NCBI GenBank assembly: GCA_014762635.1
Contig: JABURR010000061.1
Coordinates: forward strand, 62,001 to 126,000
Reading direction: 5' to 3'
DNA length: 64,000 nucleotides
DNA from: Paracoccaceae bacterium
GTDB lineage: Bacteria; Pseudomonadota; Alphaproteobacteria; Rhodobacterales; Rhodobacteraceae
Shown: one piece after another, positions 10,007 through 20,172 of the stretch
Position numbering within the stretch: the stretch's first letter is position 1
Layout of the letters: each line of letters starts with the position of its first letter
The notes under the pieces: model-generated
Seen by the model: the letters and a program-made list of their open reading frames with translations, nothing else
What the model was told of the DNA's origin: nothing
The model's database searches: none
Translations under genes and position numbers: made by a program

Positions 10007-11500
10007 ATGAACATGGCGGAATGGCTGGCGCGGGCTGCGGTGGAGGCCGGGGAGCGCCCGGCGCTGATGCACGGCGACGAGGTCGTGGCGGACTATACCG
10101 CGTTTCACGCGCGCGCCGCCGCCGTCGCCGATGCGCTGGTGGCCGAGGGGATCGCGCCGGGGGACCGGGTGGCGATCTTCATGAAGAACGCGCCGGAATA
10201 CCTGATCGTGCTTTTCGGGATCTGGATTGCCGGGGCGGCGGCGGTGCCGATCAACGCGAAGCTCCATGCGCGCGAGGCGGCCTGGATCCTGGAGAACAGC
10301 GGGGCGCAGATGGTTTTCGTCTCGCCCGCGCTGGGGCTGGACCTGGCGGGTGCGAGTGCGGTGCGACAGGTGGACGTGGCGGGGCCGGAGTTCGCGCAGA
10401 TGACCCTGGGTGCGCCTTTGCCGGTGGTGGCGCGCGGGCCGGAGGACCTGGCGTGGTTGTTTTACACCTCGGGGACGACGGGACGGCCCAAAGGGGTTTG
10501 CATCACGCACGGCATGCTGATGGCGGCTTCGCTGTGCTATCCGGTGGACGTGGACCCGGTGAGTGCGACGGATGCGGCGCTTTATGCCGCGCCCATGAGC
10601 CATGGCGCGGGGCTTTACGCGATGATCCATGTGCGGATGGGGGCGCGGCATCTCTGTCCGGCCTCGGGCGGGTTCGAGGCGGAGGAGGTGCTGGACCTGT
10701 CAGAGCGCTTTGGCCCGACCTCAATGTTTATGGCACCGACCATGGTGCGGCGGCTTACCGATGCGGCGAAAGCCGCCGGGCGCCGGGGCAAGGGGATCCG
10801 GACCATCGTTTACGGTGGCGGGCCGATGTACCAGGCCGATATCCTGGAGGCGGTGGAGTGGTTCGGGCCGAAGTTCGTGCAGATCTACGGGCAAGGGGAA
10901 TGCCCGATGGCGATCTCGGCCCTGTCGCGGGCGGATGTGGCGGATCGGGATCATCCGCGCTGGCGCGAGCGGCTGGGCTCGGTCGGGCGCGCGCAATCGG
11001 CGGTGGAGGTGGCGATCGGCGGGCCGGATGGGTTCCTGCCGCCGGGGGAGCCGGGCGAGATCATGGTGAAGGGTGCGCCGGTGATGCCTGGCTATTGGCA
11101 GAACCCCGAGGCCAATGCCAGGACGCTGAGGGACCGGTGGCTGATGACCGGCGATATCGGCACGCTGGACGAGGACGGTTATCTGACGCTGGCGGACCGG
11201 TCGAAGGACGTGATCATCTCGGGCGGCACGAACATCTATCCGCGCGAGGTGGAGGAGGCGTTGCTGACACATTCGGGCGTGCGCGAGGTGTCGGTCGTGG
11301 GGCGACCATCCCCCGAATGGGGCGAGGAGGTCGTGGCCTTCGTGGTGGGGGACGCGGACCCTGCCGCGCTGGATGCCCATTGCCTGGAACAGATCGCGCG
11401 GTTCAAGCGGCCAAAGGACTACGTGTTCCTGGAGGAGCTGCCGAAGAACAACTACGGCAAGGTGTTGAAGACCGAGCTGCGCAAGCGGTTCGAGACCTGA
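10007..11500 (+). CDS. AMP-binding acyl-CoA synthetase
   Basis: 497-residue ANL-superfamily ligase that activates a carboxylic acid as acyl-AMP and transfers it to CoA. Motifs: P-loop FYTSGTTGRPKGV, aromatic/adenine motif YGQGECPMA, the A8 region LMTGDIGTLDEDGYL then DRSKDVIISGGTNIYPREVE, and the catalytic lysine region NNYGKVLKTEL. Start at 10007 is preceded by aagggggag. It is followed 11 bp later by a CoA transferase, suggesting a joint role in acyl-CoA metabolism, substrate unknown. A long frame in another phase overlaps this gene and is a codon-bias shadow. Confidence 0.9.
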   Translation: MNMAEWLARAAVEAGERPALMHGDEVVADYTAFHARAAAVADALVAEGIAPGDRVAIFMKNAPEYLIVLFGIWIAGAAAVPINAKLHAREAAWILENSGAQMVFVSPALGLDLAGASAVRQVDVAGPEFAQMTLGAPLPVVARGPEDLAWLFYTSGTTGRPKGVCITHGMLMAASLCYPVDVDPVSATDAALYAAPMSHGAGLYAMIHVRMGARHLCPASGGFEAEEVLDLSERFGPTSMFMAPTMVRRLTDAAKAAGRRGKGIRTIVYGGGPMYQADILEAVEWFGPKFVQIYGQGECPMAISALSRADVADRDHPRWRERLGSVGRAQSAVEVAIGGPDGFLPPGEPGEIMVKGAPVMPGYWQNPEANARTLRDRWLMTGDIGTLDEDGYLTLADRSKDVIISGGTNIYPREVEEALLTHSGVREVSVVGRPSPEWGEEVVAFVVGDADPAALDAHCLEQIARFKRPKDYVFLEELPKNNYGKVLKTELRKRFET

Positions 11501-11511
11501 GGGAGGGCAGT

Positions 11512-12615
11512 ATGGCAGCAGGGCCTTTGAACGGGGTGCGGATCCTGGAGGTCGAGGGGATCGGCCCCGGGCCGTTCGCGGCGATGATGCTGGCGGATCT
11601 GGGGGCCGAGGTGATCGTGGTGCATCGCCCTGGCACAAACCATGCGCCGGGGGTGAAGGAACGGCCGGTGACGGACCGGGGCAAGCGCTCGATCGTGCTG
11701 GACCTGAAGGCGGAGGCTGATCGTGCGACCTTCCTGCGGCTGGTGGCGCGGGTGGACGGGCTGATCGAGGGGTTCCGGCCCGGGGTGATGGAGCGGCTTG
11801 GGCTGGGGCCTGAGGACTGTCACGCGGTGAACCCGCGCCTCGTTTTCGGGCGGATGACCGGCTGGGGGCAGGAGGGGCCGATGGCGGCGCGGGCGGGGCA
11901 TGACCTGAATTACCTGTCGCTGTCGGGAACGCTCTGGTCTGCCGCGCTGCCCGGGGAGCGGCCCTCGGTCCCGCCGACGCTGCTGGGCGATATCGGGGGC
12001 GGCGCGCTGTACCTTGTCACGGGGATGTTGGCGGGGCTGCTGGCTGCGCGATCCTCTGGGCGCGGCACTGTGGTGGATGCGGCGATTTATGATGGGGCGG
12101 CGCATCTGCAAAACCTGCTCATGTCGATCGAGGGATCGGAAGGAGAAACGCCTGCCCAGTCGAACGCGCTGGTGGGGGCGCATTGGTCGCGTACCTATCG
12201 CTGTGCTGATGGGCGGTATCTGAGCGTGCAATGCCTGGAGCCGAAGTTCCACGCGATCTTCCTGGAACGGATGGGGCTGTCCGAGGACGAGGAGTTCACA
12301 CGCAACCAGTTCGAGCCGTCCGCCTGGCCGCGGCTGGCGGACCGGCTGGCGGAGATGTTCGAGGCAGAGCCACTGGCCCATTGGGTGACGCTCTTCGATG
12401 GGACGGACGCCTGCGTGGCGCCGGTGCTTTCCCCGCAGGAGGCGTTCGCGCATGACCATAACGCGGCTCGGGGCACATGGGTGCAGGGAGAGGCTGGGTT
12501 GCAGGCCGCCGCCGCGCCACGGTTTTCGGAATGGCCTCTGCCCGAGCCTGCCACTGCGCCGAGCCGCGGGCAGCATACTGCAGAGATCCTGGCCGAGCTG
12601 AACGGGCAAGACTGA
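11512..12615 (+). CDS. Class III CoA transferase / alpha-methylacyl-CoA racemase-like
   Basis: 367-residue member of the CaiB/BaiF family. N-terminal motif VRILEVEGIGPGPFAAMMLADLGAEVI binds CoA; other family stretches are MTGWGQEGP, AGHDLNYLSLSG (His) and VVDAAIYDGAAHL (Asp). These match alpha-methylacyl-CoA racemase (His/Asp pair) at least as well as formyl-CoA-type transferases. ATG at 11512 follows gggaggg. Likely cotranscribed with the upstream acyl-CoA synthetase; the pair could handle a branched or xenobiotic acid. Confidence 0.87.
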   Translation: MAAGPLNGVRILEVEGIGPGPFAAMMLADLGAEVIVVHRPGTNHAPGVKERPVTDRGKRSIVLDLKAEADRATFLRLVARVDGLIEGFRPGVMERLGLGPEDCHAVNPRLVFGRMTGWGQEGPMAARAGHDLNYLSLSGTLWSAALPGERPSVPPTLLGDIGGGALYLVTGMLAGLLAARSSGRGTVVDAAIYDGAAHLQNLLMSIEGSEGETPAQSNALVGAHWSRTYRCADGRYLSVQCLEPKFHAIFLERMGLSEDEEFTRNQFEPSAWPRLADRLAEMFEAEPLAHWVTLFDGTDACVAPVLSPQEAFAHDHNAARGTWVQGEAGLQAAAAPRFSEWPLPEPATAPSRGQHTAEILAELNGQD

Positions 12616-12633
12616 GACCCGCCGGTCAGCCAA

Positions 12634-12672
12634 TGAAAAAAGCCCGCGCCTTTCGGTGCGGGCTTCTCTTTT
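12634..12672. terminator. Bidirectional Rho-independent terminator
   Basis: Stem AGCCCGC (12641-12647) / GCGGGCT (12658-12664), preceded by an A-run and followed by TCTCTTTTT. It lies between the convergent CoA transferase and acs genes and has U-tracts in both orientations. Confidence 0.88.
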
Positions 12673-12688
12673 TCGCTGATCCGGCGCG

Positions 12689-14638
12689 CTAGCCCCGGTT
12701 CATCCGGTTCTCGATCAGGTCGTCCACCACCTGCGGTTCGGCCAGGGTCGAGGTGTCGCCAAGCGCGCCGTAGTCGTTCTCGGCGATCTTGCGCAGGATG
12801 CGGCGCATGATCTTGCCCGAGCGGGTCTTGGGCAGGCCCGGGGCCCATTGGATCAGGTCGGGCTTGGCGATGGGACCGATATCCTTGCGGACCCAGTTTT
12901 CCAGCTCTTTGCGCAGCTCTTCGCTGGGCTCCTCGCCGCCCATCAGGGTGACATAGGCGTAGATGCCCTGGCCCTTGACCTCGTGCGGGTAGCCCACCAC
13001 GGCGGCCTCGGCGACCTTGGGGTGCGCCACCAGCGAGGATTCGACCTCGGCGGTGCCCATGCGGTGGCCCGAGACGTTGATCACGTCGTCCACGCGCCCG
13101 GTGATCCAGTAGTAGCCATCGGCATCACGGCGGCAGCCGTCGCCCGAGAAGTAGTAGCCCTTGTAGTCCGAGAAATAGGTCTTCTCGAACCGCTCGTGAT
13201 CGCCCCAGACGGTGCGCATCTGCGAGGGCCAGCTGTCCTTCATGCAGAGCACGCCTTCGGCCTCGGTCGTGGTGATCTCGGCGCCTGATTGCGGGTCGAG
13301 GATCACCGGCTGAACGCCGAAGAAGGGCAGGGTGGCCGAGCCGGGCTTGGCGTCGATCGCGCCGGGCAGCGGGGTCAGAAGGTGGCCGCCGGTTTCGGTC
13401 TGCCACCAGGTGTCGACGATGGGGCAGTTCCCCTTGCCGACGACCTCGTTGTACCAGTTCCAGGCCTCGGGGTTGATCGGCTCGCCCACGGTGCCCAGCA
13501 CCTTGATCGAGGAGAGATCGTATTTCTCGACCCACTCGGTGCCCTTGCCCATCAGCGCGCGGATCGCGGTGGGGGCGGTGTAGAACTGGTTGACCTTGTG
13601 CTCTTCGCAGACCGACCAGAACCGGCCGGCATCGGGGTAGGTGGGCACGCCCTCGAACATCAGCGTGGTCGCGCCGTTGGCCAGCGGGCCATAGACGATG
13701 TAGCTGTGGCCGGTGACCCAGCCCACGTCGGCGGTGCACCAGAAGATGTCCCCGTCGTGGTAGTCGAAGACGTATTCATGGGTCATCGAGGCGAAGACGA
13801 GGTAGCCGCCCGAGGTGTGGACGACGCCTTTGGGCTGGCCGGTGGAGCCCGAGGTGTAGAGGATGAACAGCGGGTCCTCGGCGCTCATCTCTTCGGGCGG
13901 GCAGTCGGCCGAGACCTTGGCCTCGAGCTCATGCAGCCAGAAGTCGCGGCCTGCCTGCATCGGGATATCGCCGCCGGTGCGCTGCACCACGAGCATCTTG
14001 GGGGTGCCCTCGACCTTTTCGAAGGCCTTGTCGGCATTGGTCTTGAGCGGCGTGTTGCGGCCGCCGCGCGGGGCCTCGTCGGCGGTGATGACGACTTTCG
14101 CCTCGGCACCGTTCACACGGGCGGCCAACGCGTCAGCCGAGAAGCCGCCGAACACCACCGAGTGGATCGCGCCGATGCGGGCGCAGGCCAGCATGGCATA
14201 GGCGGCTTCGGGGATCATCGGCATGTAGAGAACCACGCGGTCCCCTTTGGAGACGCCAAGCTCTTTCAGAACGTTGCCGAAACGCGAGACGTTTTCGTGC
14301 AACTCCTTGTAGGTGATGTGCTTGGCAGGCTCGTCGACGCTGTCAGGCTCCCAGATGATTGCGGTCTGGTCGCCACGGGTGGCCAGGTGCCGGTCGACGC
14401 AGTTCGCCGCCACGTTCAGCGTGCCGTCCTCGAACCAGTTGATCGAGATATTGCCGGGTTCGAAGCTGGTGTTCTTCACCTTGGTGAAGGGCTTGATCCA
14501 GTCGATGCGCTTGCCGTGCTCGGCCCAGAACGCCTCGGGGTCCTTGGTGGAAGCGGCATACATCTCGTCGTATTTCGCCTTGTCGATCAAGGCGTTCTTC
14601 ACGAAATCGGGCGAGGGCGGATAGATCTTGTCGGTCAT
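12689..14638 (-). CDS. acs: Acetyl-CoA synthetase
   Basis: AMP-forming acetate:CoA ligase of 649 residues (usual about 650), converting acetate, ATP and CoA to acetyl-CoA in the cytosol. N-terminus [19 protein letters not shown] is typical; motifs include [61 protein letters not shown] (in parts) and the acetylated catalytic lysine in [16 protein letters not shown]. It is the last gene of a minus-strand run beginning with a Liv-type ABC operon, 65 bp behind the last ABC gene; that gap holds a GC-rich hairpin (about 14676-14696). Confidence 0.97.
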   Translation of the reverse strand: MTDKIYPPSPDFVKNALIDKAKYDEMYAASTKDPEAFWAEHGKRIDWIKPFTKVKNTSFEPGNISINWFEDGTLNVAANCVDRHLATRGDQTAIIWEPDSVDEPAKHITYKELHENVSRFGNVLKELGVSKGDRVVLYMPMIPEAAYAMLACARIGAIHSVVFGGFSADALAARVNGAEAKVVITADEAPRGGRNTPLKTNADKAFEKVEGTPKMLVVQRTGGDIPMQAGRDFWLHELEAKVSADCPPEEMSAEDPLFILYTSGSTGQPKGVVHTSGGYLVFASMTHEYVFDYHDGDIFWCTADVGWVTGHSYIVYGPLANGATTLMFEGVPTYPDAGRFWSVCEEHKVNQFYTAPTAIRALMGKGTEWVEKYDLSSIKVLGTVGEPINPEAWNWYNEVVGKGNCPIVDTWWQTETGGHLLTPLPGAIDAKPGSATLPFFGVQPVILDPQSGAEITTTEAEGVLCMKDSWPSQMRTVWGDHERFEKTYFSDYKGYYFSGDGCRRDADGYYWITGRVDDVINVSGHRMGTAEVESSLVAHPKVAEAAVVGYPHEVKGQGIYAYVTLMGGEEPSEELRKELENWVRKDIGPIAKPDLIQWAPGLPKTRSGKIMRRILRKIAENDYGALGDTSTLAEPQVVDDLIENRMNRG

Positions 14639-14703
14639 AACGGTCCTTCTTGCGTTAGGTCCATTTTGTCGTTCCGGGCGGCGCGGGCCGCCGCCCGTGG
14701 CCG

Positions 14704-15459
14704 TCAGATGGCCAGATATTCGGCCCGCAGCGCCTCATTGTCGAGGACCTCTTGTGCGGTTCCGTCGAAAACCACCGATCCGGTGTCCAGAATCACGGCC
14801 CGATCGGCGAGGTTCAGCGCCGCGATGGCGTTCTGTTCCACGATAACCGTCGTGATCCCCTGTTCCTTGATCAGGTTCAAGGTTTTCTCGATTTCCCGCA
14901 CGATCACGGGGGCGAGGCCTTCGTAAGGTTCGTCCAGAAGCAGCACCTTGATGTTCCGTGCCAGCGCGCGGGCAATGGCCAGCATCTGCTGTTCGCCGCC
15001 CGAGAGGGTGGTGCCCTCCTGCTTGCGGCGTTCGCCAAGGCGCGGGAACAGCTCGTAGATGCGCTCCAGCGACCATCCCAGCGGCGGGGCGATCTGCGCA
15101 AGCTGCAGGTTTTCCTCGACCGTCAGGCCCGAGATGATGCGCCGATCTTCGGGCACCAGGGCAAGGCCAGCCTGGCTGGCCTGATGGCTGGCCATCGTGT
15201 GCAGCGGCTGGTGATCCAGCCAGATCTCACCGTGGGTGACATTGGGTGAGCCGGTCCGCGCCAGCGAGCGCAGGGTCGAGGTCTTGCCCGCGCCGTTGCG
15301 GCCCAACAGCGCGAGGATCTCTCCCTCGTGCACGTTGAAGCTTACGCCCTGCACGATGTAGCTTTCGCCGTAATAGGCGTGAATGTCCCAGACCGACAGG
15401 TAGGCCGGCGCGGTTTCCGCCTTGTTGGCGTGACGGCTGAAATCGGGTCTATCGTTCAT
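14704..15459 (-). CDS. Liv-type ABC transporter ATP-binding protein (LivF-like)
   Basis: 251-residue ATPase with Walker [11 protein letters not shown], signature [15 protein letters not shown] and Walker [13 protein letters not shown]. Together with the LivG-like ATPase it powers a branched-chain amino acid/amide-type importer. I chose the second ATG (15459) because AAGGAG lies 7 bp upstream of it, too close to the first ATG at 15465. The substrate is unknown; the genetic link with acs and an ScfR-type regulator hints at a short organic acid or amide. Confidence 0.93.
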   Translation of the reverse strand: MNDRPDFSRHANKAETAPAYLSVWDIHAYYGESYIVQGVSFNVHEGEILALLGRNGAGKTSTLRSLARTGSPNVTHGEIWLDHQPLHTMASHQASQAGLALVPEDRRIISGLTVEENLQLAQIAPPLGWSLERIYELFPRLGERRKQEGTTLSGGEQQMLAIARALARNIKVLLLDEPYEGLAPVIVREIEKTLNLIKEQGITTVIVEQNAIAALNLADRAVILDTGSVVFDGTAQEVLDNEALRAEYLAI

Positions 15460-15479
15460 GACCATCTCCTTGCGCCTTT

Positions 15480-16235
15480 CTAATGTGCCTGACCGAGATA
15501 GGCTTCCTGTACTTTAGGATGCCCCTTGATCTTTTCCGGGATGTCCTCGACCAGCGGTGTGCCCTGGGCCAGAACGGTGATCCGCTCGGCCAGCGAGAAC
15601 ACCACGTGCATGTCGTGTTCGATGATCGCCATGGTGATGTCGCGCTTGTCCTTGATCTCCTTCAGCAGGTCGATCGTGTTGTTGGTGTCGGCGCGGGCCA
15701 TCCCGGCGGTCGGTTCGTCCAGCAGCAGAAGTTTCGGCTGCTGAACAAGGCACATGGCCATCTCGAGTCGGCGCTTGTCGCCCCGGCTCATCGAGGCGGC
15801 ATGCATGTTGCGTTTGTCGATCATCTTGACGTCGATCAGGATCTGCTCGGCCTGTTCGACGATCTCCTTTTCGCTCATCACGCTTTCGATTGCGTGCAGG
15901 CGGAAGGCGCCGTCGCGCTTGGCGAAGCAGGGGATCAGCACGTTCTCGATCACCGAGAGGTCGCCAAAGATCTCGGGCGTCTGGAACACCCGGCTGATGC
16001 CCATCTGGTTGATCTCGTGTGGTTTGCGCCCGAGCACCGACTGGCCTTCGAACATGACGCTGCCGGTGTCAGGGATCAGCTTCCCGACCAGGCAGTTCAA
16101 CAGGGTCGACTTGCCAGCCCCGTTCGGGCCGATGATGGCGTGAACGGTGTTTTCCTTCACCGAGAGGTTGACGTCGCTCAGCGCCTTCAGGCCGCCGAAG
16201 TTCTTGTTGACGCCTTTGACTTCAAGAATACCCAT
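15480..16235 (-). CDS. Liv-type ABC transporter ATP-binding protein (LivG-like)
   Basis: 251-residue ATPase, Walker A GPNGAGKSTLL, signature SRGDKRRLEMAMCL (SRGD in place of the canonical LSGGQ, as in a subset of LivG/UrtD proteins), Walker B LLLDEPTAGMA. It lies between the LivM-like permease and the LivF-like ATPase genes. RBS AGGGAG precedes the ATG. Confidence 0.93.
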   Translation of the reverse strand: MGILEVKGVNKNFGGLKALSDVNLSVKENTVHAIIGPNGAGKSTLLNCLVGKLIPDTGSVMFEGQSVLGRKPHEINQMGISRVFQTPEIFGDLSVIENVLIPCFAKRDGAFRLHAIESVMSEKEIVEQAEQILIDVKMIDKRNMHAASMSRGDKRRLEMAMCLVQQPKLLLLDEPTAGMARADTNNTIDLLKEIKDKRDITMAIIEHDMHVVFSLAERITVLAQGTPLVEDIPEKIKGHPKVQEAYLGQAH

Positions 16236-16249
16236 CGCTCAGCACTCCC

Positions 16250-17461
16250 TTATTCGGCCGCGTGGGGGGCGGATTTTTCACCACCCTCGGCATCATTGCC
16301 CTTGTTCCGGCGATTGCGGATCGCATTCATGATGCGCTGTCCGCCCTCGACCAGCCCGCCGGGCAGGAAGATGACGACGCCCATGAACAGCAGACCCAGC
16401 GTCAGGTGCCAGCCCTTGCCGATGAACGGATGGACGACCGCCACAAGGAAGTCCTCCATCCCGTCAGGCAGGAAGGCGAACCACTGGTGCAGGATGCTGT
16501 CGTTGATCTTCGAGAAGATGTTCTCGAAATACTTGATGAAGCCCGCGCCCAGGATCGGGCCGATCAGGGTGCCGACGCCGCCGAGGATGGTCATCAGAAC
16601 CACCTCGCCCGAAGCCGTCCACTGCATCCGTTCGGCGCCCGCCAGCGGGTCCATCGCGGCCATCAGGCCACCGGCCAGACCGGCATACATGCCCGAGATC
16701 ACGAAGGCCGCCAGCGTGTAGGGACGAGAGTTCAGCCCGGTGTAGTTCACCCGCTGCTGGTTCGATTTCACCGCACGCAGCATCATCCCGAAGGGCGAGC
16801 GGAAGATCCGGATCGCAAGGTAGAAGGCCAACAGCATCACCACGCCGCAGAGGTAGTAGCCCATGTTGAACTGGAACAGCCATGCGCCGATCTCGAGTTC
16901 GAAGGTCGAGCGCATCTCGAGTCCGAAGAGGTGCGGCACGTCGGGCCCGTCGCCCTTCAGGTACTGCGGATCGTTGGAATAGACCTGAAGGCCGGTTTCC
17001 CCGTTGGTCAGGTTGAACTTCGGGTTCGACAGAACCGAGTAGGCCAGCGCGAAGGACATCTGCGCGAAGGCCAGCGTGAGGATCGAGAAGTAGATCCCCG
17101 ACCGGCGCAGCGAAATATAGCCGATCAGGACCGAGAAGATCCCCGCCATGATCACGCTGAGCAGGATCGCGGGCACGACGTTGTAGCTGAGAAGCTTGAA
17201 CATCCACACGGCCGAATAGCTTCCCACCCCCAGGAAGGCCGCATGACCGAAGGAGAGGTAGCCGGTCAGGCCGAAGAGGATGTTGAAGCCGATCGCGAAG
17301 ATCCCGAAGATCACGAAACGCTGCATCAGGTCCGGATAGCCAGCGTTGAACTGGGCCATGCTGGAGCCTTCGGGGAACGGGTTCAGGATGAACGGCGCAA
17401 ACACGATCAGGGCCGCTACGATCAGAAGAAGTTTGGTGTCTTTCTGGTCAAGTCCGAGCAT
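16250..17461 (-). CDS. Liv-type ABC transporter permease (LivM-like)
   Basis: 403-residue integral membrane protein with multiple hydrophobic segments and the LivM core motif [21 protein letters not shown] large loop (about residues 135-190, [20 protein letters not shown]) is periplasmic by pattern. The EAA-type loop [13 protein letters not shown] contacts the ATPase. RBS GGAGG precedes the ATG, which is 3 bp after the LivH-like stop. Confidence 0.93.
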   Translation of the reverse strand: MLGLDQKDTKLLLIVAALIVFAPFILNPFPEGSSMAQFNAGYPDLMQRFVIFGIFAIGFNILFGLTGYLSFGHAAFLGVGSYSAVWMFKLLSYNVVPAILLSVIMAGIFSVLIGYISLRRSGIYFSILTLAFAQMSFALAYSVLSNPKFNLTNGETGLQVYSNDPQYLKGDGPDVPHLFGLEMRSTFELEIGAWLFQFNMGYYLCGVVMLLAFYLAIRIFRSPFGMMLRAVKSNQQRVNYTGLNSRPYTLAAFVISGMYAGLAGGLMAAMDPLAGAERMQWTASGEVVLMTILGGVGTLIGPILGAGFIKYFENIFSKINDSILHQWFAFLPDGMEDFLVAVVHPFIGKGWHLTLGLLFMGVVIFLPGGLVEGGQRIMNAIRNRRNKGNDAEGGEKSAPHAAE

Positions 17462-17464
17462 GGA

Positions 17465-18496
17465 TCAATCCTCCATCACGCCCTTGCGGCCCATCAGCCC
17501 CCGCGGACGCGTCAGCAGGACGACGATCGCGACGAGGTAGATGATGACCTGGTTGATGCCGGGGATCAGGTCGATGACCGCGGTCATCGAGGCAAAGCTT
17601 TCGAGGATGCCCAGCAGGAAACCCGCCAGCACCGCGCCCGGAAGCGATCCCATTCCGCCGACGACGACCACGACGAAGCTCAGGACCAGGAAGTCCATCC
17701 CCATGTGATAGTTTGGCGGGTTGATCGGCACATACATCACGCCCGCAAGCCCCGCGACGGCGGCGGCAATGCCGAACATGATGGTGAAACGCTTGTCGAT
17801 ATTGATGCCCAGCAGGCCCACGGTCTCGCGGTCGGCCATGCCCGCACGGACCACCATCCCGAAGGTGGTGAACTGCAGGAAGGCGAAGACGAGGCCGATG
17901 ATCACCAGCGAGAACGCGAAATAGACCATCCGCCAGTACGGGTAGATGATCACGTTCGGATCGAAGCCCAGGGCGGCGCCGAAATCGAAAGAGCCCTTGA
18001 AAACGGCTGGCGCTGCTGTCGGGATCGGGTTCGCGCCGTAGAAATACTTGATGATCTCCTGCAGCACGATAGCCAGGCCGAAGGTCACGAGGATCTGGTC
18101 GGCATGGGGACGCTTGTAGAAGTGCTTGATCAGGCCGCGTTCCATGATGACGCCCACCAGGATCATGACCGGGATCGCCAGCAGGATCGCCAGCGGCACC
18201 GACCAGTCGATGATAGAATTGCCGACCTCGGGACCGAACCAGACCTCCACATAGGGTGTGTTGACCTCCATCGGATTGCCGAGAAAGTCCTTCTTGGTAT
18301 CGTCGATCGTGGTCTTGCTGATGTTCAGCACCTGCTGAAGGAAGACCGCGCAGAAGGCGCCGATCATGAACAGCGCACCATGCGCGAAGTTCACGACGCC
18401 CAGCGTGCCGAAAATCAGGGTCAGGCCAAGGGCGATCAGCGCATAGGCCGACCCCTTGTCCAGCCCGTTGAGAATTTGAAGGATCAGTGCGTCCAT
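17465..18496 (-). CDS. Liv-type ABC transporter permease (LivH-like)
   Basis: 343-residue permease; the LivH N-terminal motif reads LNGLDKGSAYALIALGLTLIFGTLGVVNFAHGALFMIGAF in pieces. An extra loop around residues 60-95 (TIDDTKKDFLGNPMEVNTPYVEVWFGPEV) is longer than in amino-acid LivH and recalls transporters for urea or amides. I chose ATG 18496 (MDALILQ) rather than an upstream GTG because a GTGGGG ribosome site precedes it. Confidence 0.92.
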   Translation of the reverse strand: MDALILQILNGLDKGSAYALIALGLTLIFGTLGVVNFAHGALFMIGAFCAVFLQQVLNISKTTIDDTKKDFLGNPMEVNTPYVEVWFGPEVGNSIIDWSVPLAILLAIPVMILVGVIMERGLIKHFYKRPHADQILVTFGLAIVLQEIIKYFYGANPIPTAAPAVFKGSFDFGAALGFDPNVIIYPYWRMVYFAFSLVIIGLVFAFLQFTTFGMVVRAGMADRETVGLLGINIDKRFTIMFGIAAAVAGLAGVMYVPINPPNYHMGMDFLVLSFVVVVVGGMGSLPGAVLAGFLLGILESFASMTAVIDLIPGINQVIIYLVAIVVLLTRPRGLMGRKGVMED

Positions 18497-18566
18497 GTCC
18501 CCACCCACGAGAGTTCAAGTGGCAGAAAGCCGGTTGGGTTGAACCCCGCCGGCCAAGAAAAGGTCG

Positions 18567-18586
18567 GGCGGGGCCGTAGCCCCGCC
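18567..18586 (-). terminator. Intercistronic hairpin after the binding-protein gene
   Basis: Perfect stem GGCGGGGC / GCCCCGCC with a four-base loop, followed on the minus strand by CGACCTTTTC. It lies between the solute-binding gene and the first permease gene. It probably attenuates read-through or protects the upstream mRNA, so that binding protein exceeds permease. Confidence 0.7.
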
Positions 18587-18596
18587 TTCAGTTTGT

Positions 18597-19949
18597 TCAG
18601 GCGCCCGCGTTGCAGGAACCAAGGGTCGCCTCGGCGCCACCGAACATCGGGTGGTCCGGAGCGTAGGTAACCTGCTCCACCGGGGTGACCTCGACGATTT
18701 CCAGCGTGTCGTACTGGGACGTCGGGTTCTGCGCGCCGCGCACGACCAGAACGTCCTTGAAGCACTGGTGGTCTTCGGCACGGTAGAGCGTCTTGCCGTT
18801 GCCCAGGCCGTCGAACTCGAAGCCTTCGAGGGCCTCGACGACGCCGCAGGGGTTGAAGGTGCCGGCACGCTCACAGGCGTCGGCATAGAGCAGAACCTGG
18901 GCGTAGCAGGTCTGGGCCGAGTTCGACGGCGGCTTGCCGTACTTCTCGCCGAAGGACTTCACGAACGCGCGCGAGCCTTCGTTGTCGAGCTGCCAGTTGT
19001 AGTTCATCGAGCCCAGCACGCCTTTGATGTTCTCGCCTGCACCGGCGGCCATCAGTTCCGAGTAGAGGGGAACGACGATCTTGAAGTCCTTGCCGTTCAC
19101 GACCTTGTCGAGCAGGCCGAACTGCACCGCGTTGGTCAGCGAGTTGACCATGTTGCCGCCGTAGTGGTTCAGGACCAGAACGTCGGCGCCCGAGTTCAGG
19201 ACCGGCGCGATGTAGGAGGAGAAGTCGGTCGAAGCGAGCGGGGTCTTCACCGTGTTCACGGTTTCCCAGCCCATGGCCTCGGTCGAGGCGACGATCGACT
19301 CTTCCTGGGTCCAACCCCAGTTGTAGTCGGCGGTCAGGTGATAGGCGCGGCGGTCGGTGCCCATCTCGTTCGCCAGCACCGGAGCCAGAGCGGCACCCGA
19401 CATGTAGGCGTTGAAGAAGTGGCGGAAGCCGTTGGCCTTGCGGTCCTTGCCGGTGGTGTCGTTGGCATGGGTCAGGCCGGCCATGAAGATCACGCCGGCT
19501 TCCTGGCAGAGGCCCTGAACGGCCACGGCCACGCCCGAGGACGAGCCGCCGTTGATCATCACGGCGCCGTCTTTCTCGATCATCGACTTGGCCGATGCGC
19601 GGGCTGCGTCCGACTTGGTCTGGGTGTCACCGGTCACGAAGGTGACCTTCTTGCCCAGGATGCCGTTGCCCTGCAGTGCCTTCGAGGAGAAGGTGTTGAG
19701 GCAGCCGCCATCGCCCATGCCGTTGAGATGCTCAACCGCGAGCTGTTGCGCCAGCAGTTCATCGTTGCCTTCGTCGGCATAGGGGCCGGTCTGCGGCACG
19801 TTGAAGCCCAGCGTCACGGTGCTGCCGGTGGGTTCGTTGGTATAGGCGGCGGCCGATTGCGCGGTGAAGATGGTGGGCAGGGCCAGGCCTGCGCCGGTCA
19901 CGGCACCGGTCTTGATTACGCCGCGCCGCGTGAGGTTATTCTTGGACAT
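18597..19949 (-). CDS. Liv-type ABC transporter substrate-binding protein
   Basis: 450-residue periplasmic type-I binding protein. The N-terminus MSKNNLTRRGVIKTGAV shows a twin-arginine (Tat) motif and a hydrophobic stretch with cleavage near AQSAAA. Body motifs are LGFNVPQTGPYADEGND, MINGGSSSGVAVAVQGL and YNWGWTQEESIV. Longer than LivJ (about 370), resembling amide/urea-type binding proteins. First gene of the operon leading through permeases and ATPases to acs; RBS GGAGG. Ligand unknown. Confidence 0.92.
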   Translation of the reverse strand: MSKNNLTRRGVIKTGAVTGAGLALPTIFTAQSAAAYTNEPTGSTVTLGFNVPQTGPYADEGNDELLAQQLAVEHLNGMGDGGCLNTFSSKALQGNGILGKKVTFVTGDTQTKSDAARASAKSMIEKDGAVMINGGSSSGVAVAVQGLCQEAGVIFMAGLTHANDTTGKDRKANGFRHFFNAYMSGAALAPVLANEMGTDRRAYHLTADYNWGWTQEESIVASTEAMGWETVNTVKTPLASTDFSSYIAPVLNSGADVLVLNHYGGNMVNSLTNAVQFGLLDKVVNGKDFKIVVPLYSELMAAGAGENIKGVLGSMNYNWQLDNEGSRAFVKSFGEKYGKPPSNSAQTCYAQVLLYADACERAGTFNPCGVVEALEGFEFDGLGNGKTLYRAEDHQCFKDVLVVRGAQNPTSQYDTLEIVEVTPVEQVTYAPDHPMFGGAEATLGSCNAGA

Positions 19950-20076
19950 CTAAATCCTCCCGTTTCATGAAACTGGCACGAAGCGCCTCCTCAAGCGCGT
20001 CACGCCATGCCCGAAGCATGGGCTGGCGAAAGCATGTTGGCCGTTTGACATGAAAGCAACAATTCCCTTGAAACAT

Positions 20077-20142
20077 GCAATTTTTTTGTAAATTAGTGCA
20101 CATTATGCGGCTGTATACAGTAAAGTAATTTACAAAAATGCA
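20077..20142. promoter_or_regulatory. Candidate ScfR operator: long inverted repeat
   Basis: Two arms containing TTTTGTAAATTA and its complement TAATTTACAAAA (cores 20084-20095 and 20126-20137), each flanked outside by TGCA, about 30 bp apart. The core TTTGTAAA differs by one base from the TTTGCAAA motif reported for ScfR-type regulators. Located between the divergent binding-protein and ScfR-type genes. Confidence 0.65.
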
Positions 20143-20172
20143 GTGCCCGCCGGGCCGAAGGAGCGGAAAACA

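Noticed and set aside
9832-11511. Long in-phase extension upstream of the CoA transferase
   Set aside because: It overlaps the acyl-CoA synthetase in another frame, is Gly/Arg-rich and has no family likeness; the real start is at 11512.
13289-14926. 545-codon plus-strand frame across acs
   Set aside because: Antisense shadow of acs.
16262-18670. 802-codon plus-strand frame across the Liv-type permeases
   Set aside because: Shadow of two clear membrane-protein genes on the other strand.
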